From assembly GCA_963617205.1 (NCBI GenBank), contig CAVEOA010000010.1:1-64000 (forward strand): 64,000 bases of DNA, written 5' to 3'. Both the position numbers and the translations under genes were made by a program. The DNA comes from UBA11524 sp963617205. GTDB lineage: Bacteria; Bacillota; Clostridia; Christensenellales; Aristaeellaceae. The stretch's first letter is position 1. Each line of letters opens with the position of its first letter. Positions 22,913 through 31,015 of the stretch are shown here, in pieces. Under the pieces are notes generated by a model, which was not told where the DNA came from, ran no database searches, and saw only the letters and a program-made list of their open reading frames with translations.

Positions 22913-23635
22913 ATGACGGAAGAAATGATTCGGGCGCGGCTGACGGCGTGCGGCATTCTCTTCACCGATGCGCTGCCGGGCAGGCTGCTCACCTATCACA
23001 GGCTGCTGCTGGAATGGAACGAAAGGATGGATTTGACCGCCGTGACCGAGGAGAGCGACATGCTCGATCGGCACTATGTGGACAGCCTGCTGGCGCTGAC
23101 GGTGCCCTCGCTGATTCCGCAGGGCGCATCGCTGATTGACGTCGGGACAGGCGCAGGCTTTCCCGGGCTGCCGCTGGCGCTGTCTCGGGAGGATTTGCAT
23201 GTGACGCTCATGGACGCGCAGCAGAAGCGGCTGACGTTCCTGCAGGCGGTCCTCGATGCGCTGCACGTTCAGAACGTGACGCTCGTTCACGCCCGCGCAG
23301 AGGACGGCGCACGCATGGCGGCGCATCGCGAGCAGTACGACGTCGCCGTAGCGCGCGCAGTCGCATCGCTGCCGGTGCTTGCCGAGTATCTGCTGCCCTT
23401 CGTGAAAATCGGCGGCAGGGCGCTCTGCTGGAAGGGTCCGTCTGTGCGCGATGAGCTGGAGGCAGGCAAACGCGCCGCGTTCCTGCTGGGCGGCAAGCTT
23501 CAGGAACCGATTCCGACCGATGTGCCCGACCGCGACTGGCAGCATCTGCTCCTGCCCGTCGAGAAAAAAACAAAAACGCCCCGGACTTACCCGCGCAAGG
23601 CAGGAACGCCGGGAAAGAATCCGCTGGGGATGTGA
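22913..23635 (+). CDS. rsmG: 16S rRNA (guanine-N7) methyltransferase RsmG
   Basis: 240 residues. The family core is plain: LLLEWNERMDLTAVTEE near residue 30, then the SAM motif LIDVGTGAGFPGLPLAL near 75, LMDAQQKRLTFL and VARAVASLPVLAEYLLPF. It methylates G527 of 16S rRNA; loss of it gives low-level streptomycin resistance in other species. In many Firmicutes it lies next to mnmG and parA near the origin; here it ends an operon of a dehydrogenase and two DUF218 proteins. The C-terminal tail after residue 215 is basic and variable. Terminator at 23674-23706. Confidence 0.96.
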   Translation: MTEEMIRARLTACGILFTDALPGRLLTYHRLLLEWNERMDLTAVTEESDMLDRHYVDSLLALTVPSLIPQGASLIDVGTGAGFPGLPLALSREDLHVTLMDAQQKRLTFLQAVLDALHVQNVTLVHARAEDGARMAAHREQYDVAVARAVASLPVLAEYLLPFVKIGGRALCWKGPSVRDELEAGKRAAFLLGGKLQEPIPTDVPDRDWQHLLLPVEKKTKTPRTYPRKAGTPGKNPLGM

Positions 23636-23673
23636 GGCAATCCCTCCCTTCTGCGGGTTGACCGCATCGAAAA

Positions 23674-23706
23674 GCAGCTGCTCATTTTTTGAACAGTTGC
23701 TTTTTT
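23674..23706 (+). terminator. Terminator of adh-rsmG operon
   Basis: Stem GCAGCTGCTC / GAACAGTTGC (one mismatch, one G-U) with a 7-nt loop, followed by six T. Confidence 0.8.
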
Positions 23707-23854
23707 CATGCCTGACTTTTTCTGTCGCAAAGCGTTTTCGCCGCTGCAAAGGCGAGCAGAGGTATGAAAGTGAACGCGCTTCGTGCGTGCAGCCTTCGCC
23801 TGTTCTCTTGCTGCCATGGTTCTTCCTTTCAGGCAAATTCCGCCCTTGCGCTTG

Positions 23855-23883
23855 TTGCCCAATCTTTCCATTTGTGTTATACT
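23855..23883 (+). promoter_or_regulatory. Promoter of smc
   Basis: -35 TTGCCC (23855-23860), 17-bp spacer, -10 TATACT (23878-23883). The start codon at 23929 is preceded by TAGGGAG. Confidence 0.75.
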
Positions 23884-23928
23884 GGTATAGATGGCGAAAC
23901 AGTCCATCCTTAGGGAGTTATAGACGGT

Positions 23929-26900
23929 ATGAAATTAAAGAAGCTGGAGCTTTACGGCTTTAAGTCATTTGCACAGCGGACAGAAATCGTCTTCGATGAC
24001 GGCATAACGGGCATTGTCGGACCCAACGGATCCGGCAAGAGCAACATCGGCGATGCTGTCCGCTGGGTATTGGGGGAGCAGAGCGCCAAGACGCTGCGCG
24101 GCGCAAGCATGGCAGACGTGATCTTCAACGGCACGCAGAAGCGCAAGCCGCTGTCGTACTGCGAGGTGTCCCTGCTCTTTGATAATGAGGATCATGCGCT
24201 GGCGGTCGAAGCCGCGGAGGTCATGGTGACGCGCCGCGTATACCGCAACGGCGAATCCGAATACTACCTGAACCAGACCTCGTGCCGCCTGAAGGACGTC
24301 ATCGACCTCTTTCGTGACACCGGCATCGGCAAGGAAGGCTATTCCATCATCGGTCAGGGGCGAATTGACGAGATTCTGTCGCGCAAGAGCGAGGATCGCC
24401 GGCAGGTTTTCGAGGAAGCGGCAGGCATCGTCAAGTTCAAGGCGCGCAAGGAAGAGGCGGACAAGAAGCTGCAGCGCACACTGGAGAACCTCGACCGCGT
24501 CGATGACATTCTCGATGAGCTGAACAGGCGGTTAAAGCCGCTGGAGGAGCAGAGCCGCAACGCACGGATTTATCTGGAGCTGTCAACGGAGCTGAAGGAC
24601 CTCGATTTGAACCTGTTCCTGATTCGCTCCGACAGGGCGCAGGAACGGCTTTCCGAGCTGGAAACGGATCTGCTGACCGTGCAGACGATTCTGACGGACA
24701 CGGAGAACGCCCTGTCGGAGAAGTCCGCACAGCGTGACGAAACGCAAAACCGCATCGCGCAGCTCGAGGAGGACATTGCTGCGGCGCACGATGCGCTGAT
24801 GCAGTGCGCCGAGCGCGTCCACGAAACGCAGCAGAACCTGTCGGCGATTCAGAGCCGCCGCGAGGCGCGCAGCGAGAACCGTGCACGCATCCATCAGGAG
24901 CAGCAGGAGGCAGCGGAGCGGCTCGGCGCGATTGAGCAGGAGCAGCAAAAGACGCTTGCCGACGCCGGGAAGCAGCGTGAGCTGATTGCCACGGCAGAGC
25001 AGCTGCTCGAGGACGCCAAGCAGTCCGCACAGGCGGCGCAGGCAGCGGAGCAGGAGGCGGACGCGGCGCTCGAACGGCACAAGACCGCCATCATCGAGCA
25101 GATGAACCGCTTATCCGACGTCCGCAACGACAGGACGCGCCTGAACACCATGTACGCGCAGATGGAGGCGCGTCTGAAGGAAATTGAGGAATCCGCCGAC
25201 GCCCTGCAAGCGCAGGGAGAATCGCTCCGTCAGGCGGCGGACGCGGCGAAAAATCAGCTGCAAGCGGAAGCAGACAGGCAGAAGGCATGCACCGATGCGC
25301 TCCGTCAGGCGGAAAGCGAAGCAAACGCGGCGGAAAGCGCCTTCGTGCAGCTCCGCAGCGATGCCGAAAAGCGCAGCGCCGAGCTGAAGGCGATGGAAAG
25401 CCGCCACAACGTCCTGTCCGAAATGACGCGCGACATGGAGGGCTACAACATGGCTGTCCGGCGCGCCGTCACCTACGCCAAGCAGCGCAATATCAGGGGC
25501 GTTCGCGGCGTGCTCGCGCAGCTGATGACCGTTCCGCAGGCGTACGAAACGGCGATTGACATGGCGCTGGGCGCGGCGCAGCAGAACATCGTGACCGACA
25601 CCGAGGAGACAGCGAAGGAGCTCATCCAGTACCTGCGCCAGAACCGCCTCGGTCGTGCGACCTTCCTGCCCATCAGCGCCATCCGCGGCAAGACGCTTTC
25701 GGCGAATGAGCGAAACGCACTCCGGCTGCCGGGGTGCATCGGCGTTGCCAGCGAGCTGGTGCAGTGTGCGCCGGAATACCGCGCGATTGTCGAGAATCTG
25801 CTCGGGCGCACGGTCATCGCCGACAACCTCGACCACGGCATCCCGATTATGCGCGCAGGCAATCACGCCTTCCGCCTCGTCACGCTGGAGGGCGACGTCA
25901 TGCATTCCGGCGGCTCGATGACGGGCGGCTCGGCGCAGTCGAAGGTATCGAACCTGCTCAGCCGCGAGCGTGAGCTGAAGGAGCTGACCGACCGTCTCCA
26001 GGCAGAGCGCGAGGAGATGAACCAATGCCGCCAGTCGCTGACGGACAGGCAATCGGCGATGCAGGCGCTTAGAAGCCGCGTCAGTGAAGCCGTCGATGCG
26101 CTGCATCAGCAGGAAATCGCCGTGGCACGCGAGCAGGCGCATCTTGAAAGCGCCCGTTCGGAGCTGACCGCGCATGAGCAGCGCCGTGCGGAAACGCATC
26201 AGGCCAGCGAGCAGCTCCACCAGTCGATGGAGGACATCCGCCATCAGCTTGAAACCATCGAGCAGCAGACCGACGGCGAGCAGGACAGCCAGAGCACCAT
26301 GACGCAGCACACGCAGGCGCTTCAACAGGCGCTGACAGATGCCCGCACCGCCGCTGCCGAGGCGAACGACCGGCTGATGGTGCGCACGCTGCAGCTGTCC
26401 GAGCTGCGCCATACGCTCAGCAACATGGAGCGCGATGCGGCGCACAATGAGCAGGACCTTTCGCAGCTTGCCAGAGAGCAGGAGCGGCGCAGTCAGCAGC
26501 TGAATGAGATGGATGCGCAGGATGATGCCGATGAGGAGGAGGCAAGGCGCGAGGAGCAGGAGGCTGTCCGCCGTCAGGAGGCGCAGAAGCAGCAGGAAGC
26601 CGCTTCGCAGGCGATTGAGCAGCGCCGTGCCGGTGCGCAGGAGGCGCTTCGCGGCCTTCTTGCCGACATGGAACGCCTGCACGAGGGCTACAACCGCGAC
26701 AGCGACAAGCTCCACAAAACCGAGCTCGCCAAGGCACGCGTCGAGAACGACCTCAAGAACCTGCAAAACCGCATCTGGGACACGTACAAGCTGACATACG
26801 CCGGCGCGGAGGAATTTCGCCGCGAAATCAACGAAAAGGAAAGCGACCGCCGCGCCAATGAGCTGCAATCGCAGATTCGCGCGCTGGGCACGGTCAACGT

Positions 26901-27489
26901 CGGCGCCGTGGAGGAGTACGCCGAAACGAAGGCGCGTGCCGATGAGCTGACCACCCAGCGGCAGGACCTCAAGCAGGCGGAGGCGGATTTGCGCGAGCTG
27001 ATTGAACGGCTGCTGATTCAGATGCGCTCGACGTTCGTGGAGAATTTCTCCAAAATGCAGGAGTATTTCTCGGAGACCTTCACGCGGCTGTTCGGCGGCG
27101 GCAAGGCGGAGCTCAAGCTGACCGACCCGGACGACCCGCTGAACTGCGGCATCGAGGTGAACGCGCAGCCGCCGGGAAAGAAGCTGCAGCTGCTGTCGCT
27201 GCTCTCCGGCGGCGAAAGAGCGCTGACCGCCATTGCGATTCTGTTCGCGATGCTCAAGCTCAAGCCGACGCCCTTCTGCATTCTCGATGAGATTGAGGCG
27301 GCGCTCGACGATGCGAACATCGGGTATTATGCGGATTATCTGAAGGAATACTCCAAGGGAACGCAGTTTATCGTCGTGACGCACCGCAAGGGCACGATGG
27401 AGAGGTGCAACAGCCTTTTCGGCGTCGCGATGGAGGAGCAGGGCGTCAGCCGGATGGTCTCCGTCTCCCTGCAGGATTATGAGGAATAA
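23929..27489 (+). CDS. smc: Chromosome segregation ATPase Smc
   Basis: 1186 residues, normal length. N-terminal Walker A GPNGSGKS at residues 31-38, a first coiled coil to about 490, a hinge domain around 510-650 (RNIRGVRGVLAQLM, QNRLGRATFLP), a second coiled coil rich in Gln/Glu/Ala to about 1010, and the C-terminal head with signature LSGGERALTAIA near 1092 and Walker B FCILDEIEAALDD near 1118. It forms condensin with ScpA and ScpB, which are not in this window. It has its own promoter. Usually rnc precedes smc; here rsmG does. Confidence 0.97.
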   Translation: MKLKKLELYGFKSFAQRTEIVFDDGITGIVGPNGSGKSNIGDAVRWVLGEQSAKTLRGASMADVIFNGTQKRKPLSYCEVSLLFDNEDHALAVEAAEVMVTRRVYRNGESEYYLNQTSCRLKDVIDLFRDTGIGKEGYSIIGQGRIDEILSRKSEDRRQVFEEAAGIVKFKARKEEADKKLQRTLENLDRVDDILDELNRRLKPLEEQSRNARIYLELSTELKDLDLNLFLIRSDRAQERLSELETDLLTVQTILTDTENALSEKSAQRDETQNRIAQLEEDIAAAHDALMQCAERVHETQQNLSAIQSRREARSENRARIHQEQQEAAERLGAIEQEQQKTLADAGKQRELIATAEQLLEDAKQSAQAAQAAEQEADAALERHKTAIIEQMNRLSDVRNDRTRLNTMYAQMEARLKEIEESADALQAQGESLRQAADAAKNQLQAEADRQKACTDALRQAESEANAAESAFVQLRSDAEKRSAELKAMESRHNVLSEMTRDMEGYNMAVRRAVTYAKQRNIRGVRGVLAQLMTVPQAYETAIDMALGAAQQNIVTDTEETAKELIQYLRQNRLGRATFLPISAIRGKTLSANERNALRLPGCIGVASELVQCAPEYRAIVENLLGRTVIADNLDHGIPIMRAGNHAFRLVTLEGDVMHSGGSMTGGSAQSKVSNLLSRERELKELTDRLQAEREEMNQCRQSLTDRQSAMQALRSRVSEAVDALHQQEIAVAREQAHLESARSELTAHEQRRAETHQASEQLHQSMEDIRHQLETIEQQTDGEQDSQSTMTQHTQALQQALTDARTAAAEANDRLMVRTLQLSELRHTLSNMERDAAHNEQDLSQLAREQERRSQQLNEMDAQDDADEEEARREEQEAVRRQEAQKQQEAASQAIEQRRAGAQEALRGLLADMERLHEGYNRDSDKLHKTELAKARVENDLKNLQNRIWDTYKLTYAGAEEFRREINEKESDRRANELQSQIRALGTVNVGAVEEYAETKARADELTTQRQDLKQAEADLRELIERLLIQMRSTFVENFSKMQEYFSETFTRLFGGGKAELKLTDPDDPLNCGIEVNAQPPGKKLQLLSLLSGGERALTAIAILFAMLKLKPTPFCILDEIEAALDDANIGYYADYLKEYSKGTQFIVVTHRKGTMERCNSLFGVAMEEQGVSRMVSVSLQDYEE

Positions 27490-27524
27490 AAAAAGAGGGT
27501 CAGGGGATTTCTCCCCTGACCCTC
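27488..27524 (-). terminator. Terminator between smc and phosphatase gene
   Basis: 13-bp perfect stem GAGGGTCAGGGGA / TCCCCTGACCCTC with a 4-nt loop. Seven A on the plus-strand left side give a U-run for minus-strand transcripts, so it mainly serves the gene ending at 27621. A near-copy occurs at 28690-28730. Confidence 0.88.
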
Positions 27525-27620
27525 TTGGCATCGGTAAACCCTGAGCGGATTTGCCGCCTTGTCGCTGCCCATCAGACCACCGAGGAAGCGCCGCCTCGAT
27601 GGTCTTTTCAGCATCTTTCG

Positions 27621-28562
27621 TTATTCCGCAATTTCCAGGTACTTGCTGCGCAGGGCAGCAATCTCATCATCGGTTATGTTGAGCTTTGCCTTCAGGAACG
27701 CCAGCATGGAGCCGCTTTCCGCTTCGGCATAGTCAAACAGGTTCTCCATCAGCTCTCGGGAAACGCCGGTCAGCGTGCCGACATCGTTGATTTCGTTTTC
27801 GTCATCCGTCAGCTCGGCGGCCTTGCTCTTCATGTACGCGATGGAAGCGGCATTGAACTGGTTGGTGAGCGCAAAGTCGTCCAGGATAGTTTCCTTGTCC
27901 ACGCCAAGCAGCGTAAGAATGATTACCGCCGCAGTGCCGGCACGATCCTTGCCCCCGGTGCAGTGCCAGAGGATAGCGCCCTCCTCATGGTTGAGAAGCT
28001 CATCGACAAAGGCACGGTAGCCGGCAATGCCCGCATCACAGTCAAGCGCCGAGATGTACATGGTATCGGACAGGGTGCCGGCACGAACCATTTCGAGCAG
28101 CGAGGCGGCGGGATTGTCGCTGCTTGAATAGATTGCTGTCATGGCGGCAGAAGCGTTGTCACTGCTTTCATCGAGCACCTTTACGCGGACGTTGACGGCG
28201 CCTTCGACTTCAGGGTCCGGCGCGGAGGCAATTTCATCGGTGGTGCGCAGGTCGATAATCTCGGTGACGTTGTACTCGTCATGGAGCTTCTTCAGGTCTG
28301 CCTCGGACGCTGCGGAGAGCTTGCCGCTTCTCAGCAGGACGTTGCTCTTCACGCGCATCCCGTCCTCGGTGATGTAGCCGCCAAGCTGACGGGCGTTGCT
28401 GAGCTTTTCCATGCCCAGCGTCTGTCCTTCAAGCGTCACGGTGTTCACGGAAGCCTCGGCAGTTACGGCGGTTTCCTCGGCGAATGCGCCATACGCCTGG
28501 CATCCCGCCAGAAGCATGCAGCACAAAGCCGTTGCGGTGATTCTTCTGAAATGGCTGTTCAT
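27621..28562 (-). CDS. Secreted lipoprotein tyrosine phosphatase
   Basis: 313 residues. The N-terminus has a lipoprotein signal (TALCCMLLAGC, lipobox LLAGC), so the enzyme is anchored outside the membrane. The mature part is a Y_phosphatase3-type tyrosine/phosphoinositide phosphatase: NARQLGGYITEDG near the start, IIDLRTTDE, and the P-loop HCTGGKDRAG with the catalytic Cys and Arg (CX5R). Family members hydrolyse phosphotyrosine or phosphoinositides; some are virulence or phosphate-scavenging factors. ATG at 28562 follows GAAGGA. Monocistronic, with promoter at 28599-28627 and terminator at 27488. In a commensal a phosphate-scavenging role is plausible but unproven. Confidence 0.9.
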   Translation of the reverse strand: MNSHFRRITATALCCMLLAGCQAYGAFAEETAVTAEASVNTVTLEGQTLGMEKLSNARQLGGYITEDGMRVKSNVLLRSGKLSAASEADLKKLHDEYNVTEIIDLRTTDEIASAPDPEVEGAVNVRVKVLDESSDNASAAMTAIYSSSDNPAASLLEMVRAGTLSDTMYISALDCDAGIAGYRAFVDELLNHEEGAILWHCTGGKDRAGTAAVIILTLLGVDKETILDDFALTNQFNAASIAYMKSKAAELTDDENEINDVGTLTGVSRELMENLFDYAEAESGSMLAFLKAKLNITDDEIAALRSKYLEIAE

Positions 28563-28598
28563 CCTTGAATCCTTCTTTCTTTTTCTTGATACAGTCCA

Positions 28599-28627
28599 TT
28601 TATACAGCAAAATCACGGCGCAATCAA
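28599..28627 (-). promoter_or_regulatory. Promoter of phosphatase gene
   Basis: On the minus strand, -35 TTGATT (28622-28627), 17-bp spacer, -10 TATAAA (28599-28604). Confidence 0.72.
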
Positions 28628-28689
28628 CGCAGGCAGCCTAAAGATTTGCTAAATTTTAAGTAAAAAAGCGTTCTTGGCAGCGCTGCCAT

Positions 28690-28730
28690 AAAAAAGGGGT
28701 TCAGGGGATTTTCTCCCCTGACCCTTTTTT
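28690..28730. terminator. Bidirectional terminator, related to 27488-27524
   Basis: Stem GGGTTCAGGGGA / TCCCCTGACCC (one bulge) with six A on the left and six T on the right, so it can work on both strands. It ends the minus-strand gene at 28751. Its core TCAGGGGATTTNCTCCCCTGA is nearly the same as the terminator 1.2 kb away. Confidence 0.88.
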
Positions 28731-28750
28731 ACATGAGGTGCAAAGCTTGC

Positions 28751-29143
28751 TCAGGCTTCGCTTGCGTCGAACACGAGGTCCTGAATCCGCAGGAGCTGCG
28801 CATCGCCGTTCAGCGGCTGATAGATGTAAACGAGCGTGTAGGAAACGGGCGCGTCAGGCGTAACCACGGTCGTCTTGCAGAGCAGGCAGTAATTGGTGCC
28901 GGAAACAATCTGCGTGCCAAGAATCGCAATCGGTTCGTAGGTGCAGCCGAGAAGGCCTTCCAGCGCCTTGTCAAAGGATGCGCGGACTTCATCGGGAATC
29001 TCGGTCGGGTCGCCCGTCCAGCTTGCCCATGCGCCGGTCATGGTGTCATAATCAGCGTTTACCGTCGTCTCAGTCGTCTCCGCCATCGCGAAGGTCATCA
29101 CGAGCATCATCATTGCAGTCAGGATTGCAAGCAGCTTCTTCAT
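28751..29143 (-). CDS. Small secreted protein with cystatin-like motif
   Basis: 130 residues with a signal peptide (MKKLLAILTAMMMLVMTFAMAE). The mature 109 residues contain TGAWASW, then a helix-like DEVRASFDKALEGLLGCTYEP, a segment ILGTQIVSGTNYCLL, and two more strands. The order helix, then a QxVxGxxY segment, then strands is that of cystatins, where QxVxG is the protease-contacting loop. This may be a bacterial cystatin-fold protein; whether it inhibits a cysteine protease is unknown. A GGAGGTTTGATTACCTCC stem-loop lies in the leader upstream. It is probably monocistronic or read through from the transporter gene. Confidence 0.72.
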   Translation of the reverse strand: MKKLLAILTAMMMLVMTFAMAETTETTVNADYDTMTGAWASWTGDPTEIPDEVRASFDKALEGLLGCTYEPIAILGTQIVSGTNYCLLCKTTVVTPDAPVSYTLVYIYQPLNGDAQLLRIQDLVFDASEA

Positions 29144-29260
29144 AAGTCATTTCCGTCCTTTCGGTCTGTGTTTTTCGGGAGGTTTGATTACCTCCTTGCA
29201 CCATAAAGAACGATGGAGAAACTGAAATTGTTCCCGATTTGCCGAAAAAAATGAAAGAAA

Positions 29261-30136
29261 TTATGCAGACAGCCACGCGCCGAGCGCCATGAGCGCCAGC
29301 GCCGCCAGATAATACTCCGACGGCATCTCGCGGAAAATAATCAGCGACAGCAGCGCGGCAATGAAGGGCGCGACGGCATAATACGCGCTTGTCCTCGCCG
29401 CGCCGAGCACGCGCTGGGCGTACACGTAGAAGTAGATGCTCAGCCCGTAGGCGACAAAGCCGACCGCCAGCGCCGCAAGCACAAAGCGGAGCGCAGGCAG
29501 CTGTTCACCGATGCACAGCCCGATGACGAGTGAGCCGCCGCCGGAGAAGATGCCCTTGAGCAGCACGATTTCCAGCGGGTCGCTGCTGGACAGCTTGCGC
29601 GTGCAGTTATTCTCGAAGCCCCAGCAAACGGCTGCCAGCAGCACGAGCAGCGAACCGCCCGAAAATTGCAGGCTTGATATATCCTCAAAGGACAGCAGCG
29701 CACAGGAGAGCGTCACCAGCAGAATGCCGAGCCACAGCCGCGCCGAAATCGCCTCGCGGAACACAAGCAGCGCCACGAGCGCCGTCGCGACAATCTCGAA
29801 ATTGTTCAGCAGCGATGCGTTTGCGGCGGTCGTGCTGTTCAGCCCGAGCATCAGGCAGACAGGCGCGGCAATATCCAGCAGAATCATCGCGATGACATAC
29901 GGCAGATCAGCACGGGTCAGGTGCATTTCGCGCCCGATGCGGCCGGTCTGCCGGCGAATGAGCGCAATCGCGCCCATGCCGATGCCTGCGCCGAGATACA
30001 GCAGCCCCGCCATAACGGTCGGCTGCACCTCGCTGAGCAGGAGCTTCGAGAACGGCGCATTCAGCGCATACAGCGCGGCAGCCAGCAGCGCCAGCGCAAT
30101 GCCGTGCGGCGCGGCACGATGCTTATCATCCTTCAT
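29261..30136 (-). CDS. EamA/DMT-family transporter
   Basis: 291 residues with ten membrane helices arranged as two EamA repeats (first repeat ALALLAAALYALNAPFSKLLL to ILLVTLSCALLSF; second SLLVLLAAVCWGFENNCTRKL to ALALMALGAWLSA). DMT-superfamily proteins export metabolites or amino acids; the cargo here cannot be inferred. ATG at 30136 overlaps the stop of the YitT gene (ATGA) and has GGGAGG 8 nt upstream, so translation is coupled. No clear terminator follows it. Confidence 0.88.
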   Translation of the reverse strand: MKDDKHRAAPHGIALALLAAALYALNAPFSKLLLSEVQPTVMAGLLYLGAGIGMGAIALIRRQTGRIGREMHLTRADLPYVIAMILLDIAAPVCLMLGLNSTTAANASLLNNFEIVATALVALLVFREAISARLWLGILLVTLSCALLSFEDISSLQFSGGSLLVLLAAVCWGFENNCTRKLSSSDPLEIVLLKGIFSGGGSLVIGLCIGEQLPALRFVLAALAVGFVAYGLSIYFYVYAQRVLGAARTSAYYAVAPFIAALLSLIIFREMPSEYYLAALALMALGAWLSA

Positions 30137-30789
30137 TTGCATTTCCTCCCTGCAGCTGCCCAAAGCGCGGTGCCAAGCCCTTTCTGGCGCAGCACTTTTC
30201 CGTCAAATCGCTCGACGATGCCGATGATTTGTCCGGACAGAATCACCGTCAGCAGCGAATAGGCAATCTGCCGAAGCGGAATATAGCACAGCGACAGCCC
30301 AAGCACGATGAGGTCGGAGAGCAGATACACCCACTGAATCGGAAGGCGCGTCAGCCGGCTGACGGACATCGCCAGCGCATCATCGCCGCCGGGCGCACCG
30401 CCGTACCGGACGCACAGCCCTGCACCGACGCCGACAAAGAGCGACCCCACGATTGCCGCGAGCAGCTTCGATTCCACCAGCGCCGGAACGAGCGGTGCGA
30501 ACGGCTCCAGCAGCGCATACACGGCGGAATACCACAGGCACGCAACCGCCGAATTCAGCAGGAAGCTGCGCCCCAGCGTCCGCCAGCCCAGCACATAGCA
30601 GGCAACATTCAGCACGAGCGCGGACAGCGCCGGTGAAACGGACAGCAAATGCTCCAGCAGCAGCGTCAGCCCGAGCACGCCGCCTTCCGTCACGCCCGAA
30701 TGCGCATGGATGTTGCACATGCCTGCCGCCTGAATGGTGCTGCCGAGGAGCATCATGATGACTGATCGCTTTGAAAAACCGCTTGACAA
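30133..30789 (-). CDS. YitT-family (DUF161) membrane protein
   Basis: 218 residues with five to six membrane helices. The pattern GVTEGGVLGLTLLLEHLL, then LNVACYVLGWRTLGRSFLL, and GVGAGLCVRYGGAPGGDDALAMSVSR is that of the YitT/YczE-like family. The C-terminal DUF2179 domain of longer YitT proteins is reduced to about 30 residues. The function of the family is not established. The best start is TTG at 30789 with GGAAGG just upstream; a later ATG would cut into the first helix. Promoter at 30831-30859. Co-transcribed with the EamA transporter. Confidence 0.8.
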   Translation of the reverse strand: MSSGFSKRSVIMMLLGSTIQAAGMCNIHAHSGVTEGGVLGLTLLLEHLLSVSPALSALVLNVACYVLGWRTLGRSFLLNSAVACLWYSAVYALLEPFAPLVPALVESKLLAAIVGSLFVGVGAGLCVRYGGAPGGDDALAMSVSRLTRLPIQWVYLLSDLIVLGLSLCYIPLRQIAYSLLTVILSGQIIGIVERFDGKVLRQKGLGTALWAAAGRKCK

Positions 30790-30830
30790 AATATCCTTCC
30801 TTTCCGCGTGCCGTCGAAACAGCTGCCTCT

Positions 30831-30859
30831 ATGGTAGCGGACGCAGCGCGATTTGTCAA
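30831..30859 (-). promoter_or_regulatory. Promoter of yitT-eamA pair
   Basis: On the minus strand, consensus -35 TTGACA (30854-30859), 17-bp spacer, -10 TACCAT (30831-30836). Confidence 0.65.
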
Positions 30860-30961
30860 GCGTACCGGCATTTTCCTCCTCGGCTTTGGTGCAAAATCAG
30901 CAAGGAAGGGATGGCAGGTTCGGGTCAACAGCGATGCCGGATATCGGCTAAAATCGCACCC

Positions 30962-31006
30962 AAAAAGCGGATTCACCGCCGCCATCAGCAATGAATCCGC
31001 TTTTTT
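30962..31006. terminator. Bidirectional terminator after serA
   Basis: Stem GCGGATTCA (30967-30975) / TGAATCCGC (30992-31000) around a 16-nt loop, with five A on the left and six T on the right. It ends serA on the minus strand. Confidence 0.85.
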
Positions 31007-31015
31007 GAATCAGCA

